Shown here: piece after piece, positions 23,008 to 35,645 of the stretch
Layout: each line of letters begins with the position of its first letter
Position numbering within the stretch: position 1 is the stretch's first letter
Translations under genes and position numbers: made by a program
NCBI GenBank assembly: GCA_015227615.1
Contig: JAALGZ010000007.1
Span: forward strand, 372,001-436,000
DNA from: Labyrinthula sp. Ha
Lineage: Eukaryota > Sar > Bigyra > Labyrinthulida > Labyrinthulaceae
Direction of reading: 5' to 3'
Length of the DNA stretch: 64,000 nt
The notes under the pieces: generated by a model
What the model saw: only the letters and a program-made list of their open reading frames with translations
The model's database searches: none
Told to the model about the DNA's origin: nothing

Positions 23008-23448
23008 ATGTTTGAGCTTTTTGAAGAACAACTGAGCAACTTTTATATTCCTGAAATAGATAGCAAAAAGACGATGAGGAAAAGAATGAGCAGCGAACTT
23101 ACACCATCTTCTGATGAAGAAAGCATCTATACAAAAGCAAGAAAAGATTTTACAACTGAAGAAAGACGGGAATATAATGCACGAGCTGTTCGACGACACA
23201 GAAAAAGAGTTCGTCAAGAGCTAGAACAAGCATACGAAGAAGAAGATGCATTGAAAGATGAAGTTGAAACATTAAGAAATCATTCACATATATTGGAAAG
23301 CTATTTTAGGTTTCTTAAAGCAAAAAATTTAAGTGCCGATTGGACGCGAGAATTTTTGCTGGAACAAAATAAAAAACTACGGGAAGTGAACAGAAACGCT
23401 GCTTATTACCAACAACTTCTTAAGCGTTCGATATTTTCAAGTAAGTAA
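23008..23448 (+). CDS. bZIP transcription factor, 146 aa
   Basis: The basic region reads EERREYNARAVRRHRKRVRQ, with the invariant N-x7-R spacing (NARAVRRHR) that contacts DNA in bZIP proteins. It runs into a coiled coil with Leu at heptad spacing (DAL, ETL, HIL) over about three heptads, followed by a further helical region to the C-terminus. An N-terminal acidic segment (FELFEEQLSNF) could be an activation region. The first ATG at 23008 is used. A possible donor at the stop (caagtaagt) would give only a 20-nt intron, so I end the gene at the TAA. It should act as a homo- or heterodimer; targets are unknown. It stands alone, with more than 1.4 kb of empty DNA on both sides. Confidence 0.85.
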   Translation: MFELFEEQLSNFYIPEIDSKKTMRKRMSSELTPSSDEESIYTKARKDFTTEERREYNARAVRRHRKRVRQELEQAYEEEDALKDEVETLRNHSHILESYFRFLKAKNLSADWTREFLLEQNKKLREVNRNAAYYQQLLKRSIFSSK

Positions 23449-24943
23449 ACCTTTGTGTAGAGATTGTTCATTCCTTTTATTTGTAATCATTATTAATTTA
23501 AGATATACTGTTTAGAGATTTAAAACACCAAACACCACAGAAAAAATATTACTAGCTCTTGGAAAAGTTAGAGTGGATTCTTATCAGAGTAAGTTTCTTA
23601 AGAAAATGAAATGAAAACCTTCTTAAGTTTACTGAACTATGTGCTCCATCATGTGTACAGTATCATAATTGTCAGAGTTTGACAACAATCAAATTTAGTT
23701 GAACTCAGAAGAACTTCTAAGATGACATTGAGTTTCTTCTTCCTCAGCTCAAACCTTAAATGATAGCTATTATACAAGAATTGACTCTTAAACCAAGATT
23801 ATGTATAGCTTTACTAATCGTAAGGTCGTTCGACCTTTCATTGGAGTACTTTTTTAACTATTGCAAAAGAACCATAATAAGAGATAAGTTAGATGAATAT
23901 GTTGAACAGAGTAGTTTCTAAGTTTGGCCTAAACAAGGAAACCCCATCAAGTTTCTCCTCTTGTTTGCTCTCCTCAACTCTATACTGCGATTAACAAAAT
24001 ATAAGCCGAGTTCAAGAGATAAAAACACAGCTTCAAACTAAGGCAAAGAAGATAAAACTATACATTAAGAAAAATTAAAGTCAAACATCATTTCATACAG
24101 GTTATAAATTGCACACACATACTACTGGTGTTAAATAACTTTAAGGTATAACATATATTGGCCACTTCAATCAAAAATATGTTATGATTAAATCCTCTAT
24201 CAAGTAGTGCATTGTTTATTAAGAGAAATAAGATTTTAGTGTATTGTGGTTATAATTTCTAAGACATTTTTATAGAAGAGTTCAGAATCCGCATAAAGCT
24301 TGTTATATCCTTAAAATACAATATATGTTAGATAGCAGGAATTAAACACTGAGAGAAGTTTGAATATAAAAAGTTGAAGACACTGGGACTTATTTCTTAA
24401 AAGATGTAATTGTCTCTAAAAAAAAGTTGGCATGCAAAGGTATTTCAAGATGAACAGTATATGAACCCACATTTTTCTGAATGAGTTGTCTTATATCACA
24501 GTTTCAGCCTTTTACTTTAACTTCATATTAGACACGTTGAAAAAACTAGAAATTTTCTCGCCGTAGTTAAAATATGGGATTCAAAGCCGAGCTATATTTT
24601 TTAAGAAATCAAGTTTTCTAAGAGAAAGATGTATTTATTCAAGGTGCATTTGAAGAAAGCAAGACTTAAGGTGATATTAATTGCACTTTAATTTATTGTT
24701 CTCAGACTAAGATTCTAGTACACAAGAATTTTGACAGAATGAAAAAAATATGAAACTCACTAAAGTAATAAAATATTCTAAAATCAAACGAAGGAAACAA
24801 TAGTTGTGTAATGAAGGTTTCTTGGAAAACGTTTTACATAGGTGAACGAGAAAAATTGAGCTAAAATTTTTTTTAAGAACAGCCGGACAAAAAAGAAAAA
24901 TTAAATACCTATTAGAACTTTATGTTAAGTATACTTTGAAGTT
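23449..24943. other. Gene-free stretch
   Basis: About 1.5 kb of AT-rich sequence with no ORF worth naming. Confidence 0.5.
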
Positions 24944-25657
24944 TTATTTACACGTCCAACATGGTCTATGACTGACTCTGCAACAGCAGCAGCTAATTAG
25001 GTGTACAAGGCTAAAAAATACAGCTACACCTGCACAAGCCATAGAAATCTCATAGTTTGTAGTATCTACTTCACTTGAAACAAATACAGAGCCAGAAATT
25101 GCATCAGCAAACTCTTCTGCATCTTCTTCAACTACTTGTAATATAGCAGCTTGAAAAATAATTCCAGCAGTGAGACCAACTAAACGAACTAGATTTGCAA
25201 AAAAGAAGCACATGTCAAACTTATTACCCAACTGGTACAAGTTCAACACCCACTGCCATAAACAGATCACAGCAGCTGGATAGATATAATATTCTAGGTT
25301 ATTCACTTGATAGAAACCATCAAGAACTATTTCTTGTCGAGCATTAACTGTCTTTGTTTCAACATTTGTAAACACTGAATGTGGCATCATTCCAGAAAGT
25401 GAGTCCAAATTCACAGCTTGTAAATTAGCAGTTGTTGAAACTGTTACTTTGAAATCAATTTTATCCTCAAACAGCGCCAGATGAAATAAACATGCAGTTC
25501 CACCAACTAAAATCGAGAGTAGAACGAACTTGAATAATCCTGGTCTTTCGTGATTGTACGAATTTATTGCTTGGCAACAAGGTTGTTTATAAGGTGGTGT
25601 TTCTTCTTGATTTACATGAACAACTATTTCTCCACTTGGTTCTTGTTTCTTTGTCAT
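24944..25657 (-). CDS. Four-helix membrane protein, unknown family, 237 aa
   Basis: A clean ATG-to-stop frame. A 40-residue hydrophilic N-terminus contains PCCQ. Four hydrophobic segments follow, starting at FVLLSILVGGTACLF, YYIYPAAVICLWQW, CFFFANLVRLVGLTAG and ISMACAGVAVFFSLVH. The loop between helices 1 and 2 is about 60 residues and faces one side; a second acidic loop (VVEEDAEEFAD) lies between helices 3 and 4. The C-terminus has a Cys cluster (CCCCRV) close to the last helix, a likely palmitoylation site. The topology resembles MARVEL or tetraspan proteins, but I see no diagnostic motif, and a specific assignment would be a guess. Confidence 0.7.
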   Translation of the reverse strand: MTKKQEPSGEIVVHVNQEETPPYKQPCCQAINSYNHERPGLFKFVLLSILVGGTACLFHLALFEDKIDFKVTVSTTANLQAVNLDSLSGMMPHSVFTNVETKTVNARQEIVLDGFYQVNNLEYYIYPAAVICLWQWVLNLYQLGNKFDMCFFFANLVRLVGLTAGIIFQAAILQVVEEDAEEFADAISGSVFVSSEVDTTNYEISMACAGVAVFFSLVHLISCCCCRVSHRPCWTCK

Positions 25658-27169
25658 TTTTTTACTTGCTTTGGTTTATTATACTTTGCTAAGAATTATT
25701 TTCTTAGAAGTCCCAATTTTTCTTTGTTTCATCAGGTGAAACTTGGGGATATCAGGTATAAACGAAATATTGCTGCAGTTCATTTATACATGGAACAGGG
25801 AATTTTCATTTCAGAATAACTGAAATGAACTCTGGAACTGGGATTTTGTCATTGTTTAGTTTTTGCATATTTTACACCTGGATTAAGTACGTGGTTTTAC
25901 GTTTTCTAAATTGTTTGAAATTGTAATAAATGGAGAACTGAATGGAGGATTACCCAGCTGTGCTTTAGAACCTAAAAAAAAAGGGGATCGTTTTTTTTTC
26001 ACGCCGGTGTTGTTGACACTTATTTTCTCATTGGGCCAATTGGAAATAGCCTAAAATCTCAGTACAAAATAAGTACGCACAAACCAACACAAATGTAAAT
26101 CTGCTTGAAAATTATTCATGTTCATTCTTAAGCTACAGAAAAAGACAATAGAAACCTTTTCAAATTGTCTTGTTTAAAATATTTCAAGGATTCATTCACA
26201 ATTTATATAATCTGTCACCAAAGACAGCCATATTAAAATCTGATATAAGGAGTAGGGCAAATTTTTTACTTCATAGGGAGGCCTCTACATGTACTATAGA
26301 AAAGGAAATCATTATATATAATTCTCCATTAAAACATAACGAAATTGAAAATGTAAATGTTTTTAATACTGTACTTTAGAAAAGACCTTGAATATAGATT
26401 TATGTTAAATTGGATTGAGGTTTGGTCCTTAGGATTTTATAAGTTTCTTGGAGTTTTGGAAATGGGTAGAGGCTGGGTAGTATTGGTTTGGAAAGGGAAA
26501 GTTTTAAGCTCCAGCCAAAGGCTCAGTAAACAATTGGAGATTTCATCCAGTATTGAATACTTTTGTCATATTTGTTAATATCTCAGGTTTCAAGATTCAA
26601 TCGTGATCGACTCTTCTCGACTTCGTGCTTATATATAGAAGTTTTCTCTTTTCTGGTGACTCAATAATCAACATAAATCATTGACTTATATCCATTCGGT
26701 TTTAGTGTTACTCTTTATAAGAGGTCCCAGTTAGCTTATTTTGAGATGATGTACTCATCGATCTAACTGCCACAAAGATTTACCCCGTACTGCATATGTA
26801 CGAATGGCTTCGCTGCATAAAAGCATGTAGTCTGGCATCAGTCTGCGATACTTGCTATATGGATTGTTTCGTGGTTTTAAATATCCAAGATATGGAACAC
26901 TTAGTAGAAATATACTGAGTATTGGTTTACTATTTAGAAAAACATCCAGTGCTGCTTTAGCTCTTTGATACAGAGAATGTCTTCGATAATGTTATCAGAA
27001 TAAAAAATAACGCTTATCAAGAAAACGAAATTTCTGGTTTACATTAATATTCGCAAATGGCCACATGGTACACATGTTGGTACACACTGAACAGTTATAT
27101 ATTGAAAGTCCCACACTAAATCCCCTAGTTAGTTTGATGATATTTTTTTTTCTAGGATTGAACTTGTAG
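25658..27169. other. Gene-free stretch
   Basis: AT-rich, nothing recognised; the ORFs at 26170-26578 look like chance. Confidence 0.45.
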
Positions 27170-27905
27170 TTTGAGTTTAGCATCATATTTGTGAAGAGCT
27201 ACCAAGCAAGAATATGTCTCGATACTTCCAATTTCCAGAACTGCACGAGCTACAGCTGAAAGTTTTACATCTTGTCTTATTGACGTCTTGAGCTTGTAGA
27301 TACCGAAACAAACCTATTTTCTATAAAGTCTATCGAGATGGTTGATAACCTCATCCAACTTCATTTTAGTTGAGATTTTTCTACTTTGTATGTTTCGTTG
27401 CAACTCCTTTGTATTGACTGCACTTTATGTGTAACTTTTTTTGAATACCTTAACTATTTTTTTCAACAGCTCAAGTGGATAGGGTCTTTTAGGAACTCTG
27501 TTAATCAATGGCTGGGCAGCATTTAACTGAATATTCGATAAATGACACAAACATTGATGATGCAGCAAAATGCTCACAAAAAACGTATTCACATTTAATC
27601 TAAAATATGGTGTATCTTCGCTAGATTAAGATTCGCAAATTTTCATATGAACCTAAACTGTTAAGTAAGTATTCGAAATGTTGTATATGGACAGAGTACA
27701 GCTTCTTAACAGCATTTTTCAATGTTTCGAGTTCAGCACATGCTAGTCCAAGGAACATTGAATCCTGTACAAAGTTGAAAAAATTTACCGTCTCCATTAA
27801 ATGTGCCAATAGAATAAATGTCTGAAGAAGTAAAGAATATTCACTACCACCATCGCCAATAATCTTTACCGTTAGATACCATTTATTATATCTAACTGAA
27901 TACAA
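27170..27905 (-). pseudogene. Decayed protein-coding stretch, unknown family
   Basis: Successive protein-like pieces lie on the minus strand in one direction, separated by several breaks. The first includes SLLLQTFILLAHLMETVNFF and LGLACAELETLKNAVKK. A second reads CEHFAASSMFVSFIEYSVK, a third NRVPKRPYPLELLKKIVKVF, and a last RQDVKLSAVARAVLEIGSIE. Such a run on one strand is unlikely by chance in AT-rich DNA. I do not recognise the family. It may be a dead host gene or a dead mobile-element protein. Confidence 0.4.
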
Positions 27906-30900
27906 TATTAATGTAGTTCTGCCAGTCGTCCGTATTCAGGTTCTTGAATATAACCCATAAAATTGTACCTGATTATTTTAAGAATTATTGAAGCAGAGTA
28001 CGAGTTCCCGTCAATGCCAAGTTATTCAAGTCTGCATTATATTAACAGTTCTATAATCAGACCCGTCATTTATCTTCACTGTTAACTGTCCAGTTCAACA
28101 TACCATGTCTTAACAAACTTTTATGATAGAGAATTGCTGGAACTGTCATTTAAAAGGTCGGTTACGATGCAGTCATTGATCTTAAATTTATACACAGAGT
28201 CTGTAGACCTCCCAATTCAAACTATTTTAATTGCGTTAAGTGGCTCCTGTTACTTGAAACTTTTTTAAAACCAATTTGCAAAGGATATAGGCCGTGTAGT
28301 TAAGCATGTAACTTAGTTCTTAATTCTAAGACTCAAAACATACTTTGAGCATACAATTTGCGAAAGTCCTAAAAGTTATTGTTAATCTTTGGTATCAAAC
28401 GTTTATATTCTATGTTTCCCTCTGTACTTAATTTAATCAAGTTTTATGAGGTGTTTATTAACTCTTTACAATATCCGCACAATGTTTGCCCCCAATTCTT
28501 CTGTAGAGCCAGAGCTCTTTGACGTCCATATTTTACCTAAACCCTTTCTTAATTTGTGTCCTTTGTTGTTTTTATTAGATATTTGTTATTTACTTCGAGG
28601 AATTTGTGTTAAACTTTACATATTTACGGTTTAAACTGTAATGTGGCACAAATTTAGAGTTAGCATATAGATTCTTCTGTTGCATGCTCTAAACCCATAC
28701 AAGTATATTTATCAAAATTGTTCACACAGTGAGGTTAAATAAGAGTCAATGGCGCCAGAGTAGGAAAAGTGACATCAGAGAACAAGGTCAAGAACTGTGT
28801 GTTGTACAGGTATTACCCAATTGGAATGTTAAGACTAGATTATTTAGAGGGTACAAAAAAGACACACAAAGAATCAAGGATACCTTTTTTCTTTTTTCAT
28901 TGACACATGTTGATACTAGGAACCTTTGACTAAATGATCATTCATATAACTATAGTATCATTGTTTCCTCTAGATAATCACGTTTAAAAAAATTTGTTAC
29001 ACAGAGTGGTCATTACATTATACCATTAAATTTGGTAGGATATGGAATATGCTTCTTTGAGCAAACCTCGTTCTTACGTTGCTAACTTAGATAATTTGTT
29101 TTGTTTAGAATCTAAAAGTTGTCACAAGAATATAACTCAGAAGAGATATTTCATGCTCAATATAAAAGTTTTGCGATATCTTAATTTTACTATCATTTTC
29201 AGAATTTGCAATATATATATATATATATTATGTTGATACATATTTTCTATCCATCTCATTTTCAATTGAGTTCACGTGAATCATCTAAGAGACAGGCTAA
29301 CAAGAAATGTTTTACTAACAGTGTGGACTATGTTCCTTTACTTATTTTATTAAGCCTTTCTATGTGGCTTACCTATTGTGTCTCTTAGTTTTCATAGTTG
29401 TAACGAACAATCTCTGCTTTCAATCTCAGAATATGTTCGAATCCATTCATTGTTTATGCGAGAAACAAGAGGCATGAACGGAAATAAAGGTGATTCCTAT
29501 GATAATTTTGTAATCAAGGGAACGAAATAAAGTTAAGGGTGGCGAATTAAAAAAATATTACATTATTAGGTCTACTGGTATACAAACTTTAAGAACCTAC
29601 AAAATAATTTTAAGAATAGTTTCTAAAAAAATTAGGATAGTATCAGAGAAGCTCACCTTTAACGCTTAAGATGAATGACAGCCTTAAACCAAGCACCTGC
29701 GTTATTTTCAGTTGGAAGGGTTAATATTATGGTGTGTAGTTGGCAAAAATTTCTGTTTCATAACTCAATGACTGCATGGGCACAATGCGGCGGTAGAAGC
29801 TAACAGAAAAAAATACTGGTAACAGATCTCACTACTACATGGGGTAATATGTTTCTAGATAATACCTTAAATTTTGCAACAAGTTTTTGTTTTTCTTAGG
29901 TTTTAAGTTAGATAAAAGAAACACATATATATTTCTTAAAGTTAAATATTGTGAGCATAGGATGGACAGTAGATGTTCTAAATTACTTGAGTGATTCAAG
30001 CTAGGAGATTTAAATATGTGTACTGATGAGAGATAGAAATCAAGTTTTTCTAAGACGTGATAAAACGAACCTAATAGACATGTTCACAATAAGAACTAAC
30101 TTAGGAATCATATAGACAATCAGTACAAGAAATACCTTTTTCACAAAATGTAGATATATTTGTATTCAAAACACCACAGGAGAAAACTATTATTAACCTG
30201 TGAAATTGCCTAGTAGGAAACCACTCTTCCTATAAATATAAGTACCTGATGTAATTCTTTGCTGCTTACTAATTAATGATTATACTCAAAGACAATAAGA
30301 ATCAATAGAGTTTCTGTCCCCGAGTACTTACTTTTAAAATAAAACCAGACTTAAAGAATTTTATCTGCTTTATCAAAAAAACCTAAATTTTTCACATTAA
30401 TATTAACCATTAGCACTAACAGGCATCCACTTGTTCTTGTTTAACTAAAATCACAGTAGACTTAGTTATAACTCCATGGTATTATTCATCTTGCTTAAAT
30501 TACACTACTAAGAAACGATGCTGCCCTTTGGGTAATAGAAATGAGGTATGTGCAACATCATTCTATTTTTTTTCTCTGTTCAGTTAATTTCATTGAAGAT
30601 TCATGTATTATTAGGTCTTGGATAGTTCGGGAACCAATTACCGCAGTGCACTTCTATTAAGTTGAGGCAATCAATAATCTCTCCTTGCTTTTTATTCACT
30701 GTAGTTGTATTTTTTTCATGAAACTAAGCATTCCAAATAATACACCTCAACTTAGTTTACAAACGGCAGATAAGCTATATGAATATAGTGAATATCAAGC
30801 AACACATATTGATACATGCTTTATTTTGAGAATAAAGTTTAACTTCATCCTTACAACGGGTATTTAATGTCCATTTTTAGTACAATCGTTCGTGAATTTA

Positions 30901-33549
30901 GAAAGGCATATGAAAGAGTAAAGCTCCATCTAGCAGTAATATCAGTTCAATAACAAGAGCTATGTGGGAATAGTATTATCTTGCTCCCAGAATAATTAAA
31001 GGAAAGACGAAGCCCCCCCCCAATGGAAAACAGGAGTGCTATCTCAATCTATTCGCTACATTTCCGAAACTATACAAAAAAGCTGCCAACCTTAAGCCTG
31101 GGAAATTTTTTTCTTAATTGGAATTAGCCAGTGTACCTAGTGAAGAAACTTTGAGTAGCTTTGGAAGTCAGCGGCGTTAAACATAACAGCATGTGTTATC
31201 ATTATCGTGAAAATGTATAGCTTTAAGTAAGTTTTCGTTGCTCTTTTGAAGCAGAATCTTGGTAGCTTGTAAATTTAGAAAGTCGTTTAGTCTAACAATT
31301 TATAGAAACTTTCTACTGCAAATGTTTGTTTCTTATTATAAATGGTTTTCAACTCAGTTCTTTGACTTATTGTAGGTTATCCTTAATAAATTGAACGGCA
31401 ATGTAGTTGGCCAAATGATCTGGGTTCTATTGTTTCATTTTTACTCATATGGATACCTGCAGCAATTGAGGAAGATAACCCGATATAGCTCTATTCCCGA
31501 GCTATGGTGAGACCAGATGCTCCGTTTATTGTGAATTTTATCACCATACTAGCATTAAACAAAAGAATTGGCACTTTTTGATCCACATGAATATGACTTA
31601 ACTTTCTTAAGACGTTGTATTACATTCAGAACAAATCCATAGCATTCACAAGAAACCCAGTTTAAAGTTAATCATTACTATTCATAATAGACACGAGAAC
31701 CTAGTATTTCTGAACAACTTAAATCATCATACGCCTCTTGCCGTAAAGGATACTGGCAACTAAGCACTGAATGCCTGAATCCAGCACAAACTGAATGAAA
31801 ATAGAATGTGTATCTTCAGAGTTTAAGTGTTTCATCGTTCAAAGAATAGCATGAAGAATGAAAGTTTGTGTTAATAAAGTCAACTAGTGCTTGAGATTCA
31901 AATGTCGAGTACGAGGTATTCAACTTTGCTTCTGGCCTATTCTCATTAAGTAAACTGGAACAAAATTCAACAAATACATTAGGCTATTTAGTTACAGGGG
32001 AGTTTTTACGAGGATAATATTCAAGTTCCTAATCTAAGATATGCAATATATATATATATATATATATATTTTATGTTTGAATAACCTAAGATCTATGAAA
32101 GGTATAGCTTTTAATGACGTAACATATGGTCAATCATTTCTGGTTGAAATATAGCTGGTATTATCTAATTTAATACCTTAATATGAACGTGTAAAAATAG
32201 TAGTTTTATTCTGAAATAACTTTGATAGTGATACTTACGGACATATATTTTATCTTCTTATAATATTTTAATTTTATTTATAATATATATTATTGTTATG
32301 ATATTTAATACGGTATATCACAAGTTAACAGATATCTATTGTTTAAACTACTAGAATAGTCTGTTAAGTGCTAGGACCTCCCAATAATTTATTCTTATGT
32401 TTAGCTAAGGAGAAACAATAGGGATAATCCCTACTTATCTGGACTTGATCACCTAAGATCAATTATTATGCCCGGCTTTTAATTCTTAATATTGATCTAG
32501 TAAATAGATAATGAAATACTGTAGAGATCCTTCTCGAATATTGAAAGTTATAAATGAGTAATACTATTAGTATCAATTTTGATTCTCATCTTATGTACAA
32601 TACACATAACAAGAACTTAATTTCTGTGTTTAAGAAGTTTCGAATATAGAAAAGGCACTATTTTGCTTGTTTTTTCAAAAAGCATGAAGCATCCACAGGC
32701 AGCCAGATTATTATTATTTGTTATGGAGTATCACATCACTTCCGTAGTTTACTACAGGAATCCCAATGTAGTTATTATAACCACAGGCACCAAATTCAAA
32801 GTCGTTAAACTGAACAATTGTTACGGACATATAGTGTTTATACTAGCCTTAGAGAAAGAGAGTAATATTCCTTGGTTGTTACTTTGCAGCGCTGCGGGGT
32901 CTTTGGGCAATCTTTAGAGCAACATGGTGATTATTAACTTTCGTTTCGTACGGGAAAGGAAAACCACCAGTCAGAGCATGTTAAGACTATGAAAATGAAC
33001 AGATATACGAAACATAACTATTAATCGTTGTGTTCAATAGAAATCTTGAGAATTAAGATCTTTTTCAAGCTTTCTTATAGAAAAGTTACAAAGTGTAGAT
33101 GGTACAAGACAACTCTAGATTAGCGCTATTCGCTATTGTCTATCAAGAATCATAGATATAAAGTTATCCGTGAACTCCAGAGGACCCCAGGAACCCCATA
33201 GAGAAGAAGAAATAAGAGTAAAGGTGGGCTAATCCTTATCATTGGGTAAGAAGAAGGTTTGCTGAGTCTAGAATAAAGTTGAAAGCTTTTGTTCTTCGAT
33301 TTGTTTACACATATATTCGCCCAGTCTAAATATCTTCTTGGGACATTTTAACCGTTAAATCGAGACTGAATTTATTTCGCTTTGTCTCATTTTCTCGTAT
33401 TAAAGCAAAGAAGTCACGAATACACGAAAATCCGACGAAAAAAGCCATCCATAAAACAAAAATACAGTTGGTGAACATATTACAAACTCTAAAGAACCTG
33501 GGGCTACAAACTTAAAAGTAAATAAAGAAAAAGGTATTGTGAACTTCCG
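27906..33549. other. Gene desert with AT microsatellites
   Basis: About 5.6 kb. Simple TA repeats occur near 29212-29229 and 32044-32070. ORFs such as 28729-28929 and 32684-32917 are isolated, short and match nothing I know; the latter is less AT-rich than its surroundings. Confidence 0.5.
32044..32070. repeat. TA dinucleotide microsatellite
   Basis: A pure alternating AT run of about 27 bp, likely length-variable between individuals. Confidence 0.85.
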
Positions 33550-35520
33550 ATGAATAAGTCTCCTCAACAACGAGTTCCTTACAATAATAGACAGCTTTTA
33601 AACGCTGACAATAGAACTTTACAAAGAATAAGCAAGCTAGGAGCAAAAGATGCATTTACTTGTTGCAAATGTAAAAATGTAGTTAAGTTTTCGCAGCTCT
33701 TAAAGGTAAAAGGTTTTACCTTCCATGACCGGTGTTTTCGCTGTGATGACTGCGACACTTCATTAGACCCAACAAACTGCAGAAAAAAAGGGGAAAAATT
33801 TTTTTGTTTTTCTTGTAGACCAACTCTTCTTGGAAAAATAAAGAAAGGAGCACCAAAAAATCCTTTTCGCAAAGGAGATAGAAACACAGATTTTTTTAAC
33901 TCAAATATCTCTGCAAACGTTGGATCTCCAAATTTAAGAGCCTCAAGAAATCAAAAAGATATGAAAAAACTTACAGAACTTCGTGAATGGAAAGAAATGG
34001 CACCTTCTAAAAGACATGAAGAAACGTATGAATATATATATAGAATAAAAGTAGACTACCCTAGAAATCTATTTGGTCAAGTTTTTGATCCCAGAGCTTT
34101 TGTTGGAGATAATAAGACTTTGATTAATACTTTTCTTATGTGTGTTTTAAGTGGAATACAAAATCCAAACTCACTTATTGGTTGTTATGTTAAAAGAAGT
34201 CAAGATTATGAAAGGTTACATTTCTTTTTTGATCCTCTGCTTCGAAGACTAGCCAAACTTCCAGTGTATGCTCAGATTAAGGCGTGTAATATGGAATTAC
34301 ATAAACAGTTTCCATTCAGTGAAGACTATGATATCTCTCAAATAGGTGAAGAAAATGCTTTTGAACAAGTAGAGATGGAGTTTAGAAGGAATATAGCAAC
34401 TTTTAGCTTACCTGGACATATGAGTAAAGAAGAAAGGAAACATTTAGAGTGTTATGTGAAAGAATTAGTAGAACTTTTACCTGAAAGATATTCGGGTACA
34501 TTCTATAGTTTCGATAAGCAACAAGCTGGATATATAAGTGAAAGTGGGATTAAAACTTTACATAAAGCAAGTAATTTGGATATTTTTACAGATATTTCTA
34601 AAGATAGGTTTTTATTGGCTACTGGAATTGTAAATGATTATCCTCTAGGAAGAGGTGTCTTTGTTTCTGCGGATCGACAATATGTTTTACAATATGGATT
34701 AGAAGATCATTTAGTTATAAAAGTGTGTTCAAAAGATAAAAATTTATCAAGAGTATATTCAAACTTGTTAAGTTTTTATAATGCACTTAATGCTTCTGCT
34801 GATAAGTTAAAAATAGAAGGTACTAATTCAAAAAAAAAAAGTTCTGAAGAATATGAGTTTATCAAGAAAGGTGTCATTAGTGGAAAAACTCTACAAAGGA
34901 AAAGACGACCTGTTTTTAATTATGATCTTTATCAAGATGTAGCAGCTGGATTTAGACAGAAACACTATTTAGATACAGTTTCAGTTGAGGAAGGTGAACG
35001 TATACCATCAATAAAAAGACGTAAAAATAGAAAGGGTCTTACTCGAGCAACTAGTAGTTCTACCGAAATGCACAGGTTTGCATCATTTTCTTCTCAAAGA
35101 ACATCTGCACCTGCTCAAAAATATAAAGTTAAAAGAACTGCAGGTAGAAGTTTAAGAAGAAGTTTTGAATCATTATGGAAAACTGGATCTAGAAAAGAGG
35201 TAGCTGGAATAAACTTTGAAGTACATGAAAAATATGGATATATTACTTCCTGTCCATCAAACTTGGGTGCAGGTTTTAAGGTTAAAGTTTATGTAAATTT
35301 ACCTAATCTATCAGAAGAAGGTTTGATTAAACAGAAAGTGAATGCACTAGGTTTAGGGCATCAAGGAATTCATGGGGAGTATAGTTTAATTGGAGAAGAT
35401 GGCTTAGTAGTATTGTACCCATTGTCTAATGTAAATCGAAGTGAGGAAGACATAGTTGCTTTCATGCATAAAACTTTAGCCCAAGTTTGTGAAGAAGAAA
35501 AAAAAGCTTCATATGTATAG
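33550..35520 (+). CDS. LIM domain fused to a degenerate phosphagen (arginine/creatine) kinase
   Basis: A single exon of 656 aa. Residues 38-89 form a complete LIM zinc domain: C38-x2-C41-x17-H59-x2-C62-x2-C65-x2-C68-x17-C86-x2-C89. After a basic linker, residues about 155-655 follow the ATP:guanido phosphotransferase fold. The visible matches are CYVKRSQDYERLHFFFDP (N-terminal domain), YPLGRGVF, LEDHLVI, TSCPSNLGAG, HGEYS and VLYPLSN. The reactive Cys (C568) and both acidic residues that hold the guanidine (E385, E610) are present. Of the five ATP-phosphate arginines of Limulus arginine kinase, R124, R229, R280 and R309 appear as E or F, V389, K577 and Q605; only the R126 equivalent seems kept. 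About 135 basic, Ser-rich residues (near 421-555) are inserted before the Cys motif. I infer a non-catalytic or altered protein, probably a cytoskeletal or nuclear adaptor. Confidence 0.85.
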   Translation: MNKSPQQRVPYNNRQLLNADNRTLQRISKLGAKDAFTCCKCKNVVKFSQLLKVKGFTFHDRCFRCDDCDTSLDPTNCRKKGEKFFCFSCRPTLLGKIKKGAPKNPFRKGDRNTDFFNSNISANVGSPNLRASRNQKDMKKLTELREWKEMAPSKRHEETYEYIYRIKVDYPRNLFGQVFDPRAFVGDNKTLINTFLMCVLSGIQNPNSLIGCYVKRSQDYERLHFFFDPLLRRLAKLPVYAQIKACNMELHKQFPFSEDYDISQIGEENAFEQVEMEFRRNIATFSLPGHMSKEERKHLECYVKELVELLPERYSGTFYSFDKQQAGYISESGIKTLHKASNLDIFTDISKDRFLLATGIVNDYPLGRGVFVSADRQYVLQYGLEDHLVIKVCSKDKNLSRVYSNLLSFYNALNASADKLKIEGTNSKKKSSEEYEFIKKGVISGKTLQRKRRPVFNYDLYQDVAAGFRQKHYLDTVSVEEGERIPSIKRRKNRKGLTRATSSSTEMHRFASFSSQRTSAPAQKYKVKRTAGRSLRRSFESLWKTGSRKEVAGINFEVHEKYGYITSCPSNLGAGFKVKVYVNLPNLSEEGLIKQKVNALGLGHQGIHGEYSLIGEDGLVVLYPLSNVNRSEEDIVAFMHKTLAQVCEEEKKASYV

Positions 35521-35645
35521 GTTGTAGACTGGATAATAGATATTAATAGCAAATGTTTTCATAGATATACATTGTTCTTATTTTATACTTCAACCATATT
35601 TTTTTAATTACTCTACTCTCTTGCAAAAAAACATGCAGACAAATT
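35521..35645. other. Convergent intergenic spacer
   Basis: 125 bp shared by the 3' ends of the LIM fusion and cNBD-RGS genes. It must hold both polyadenylation regions, so the 3' UTRs are short or overlap. Confidence 0.6.

Noticed and set aside
23440-23470. Consensus-looking splice donor (caagtaagt) at the end of the bZIP gene
   Set aside because: The only near acceptor gives a 20-nt intron, well below the 28-32 nt seen elsewhere, and the stop codon is natural.
32684-32917. 77-codon ORF starting MKHPQAARLLLFVMEYH
   Set aside because: Less AT-rich than its neighbours, but isolated, unspliced and without any recognisable motif; not enough to call a gene.
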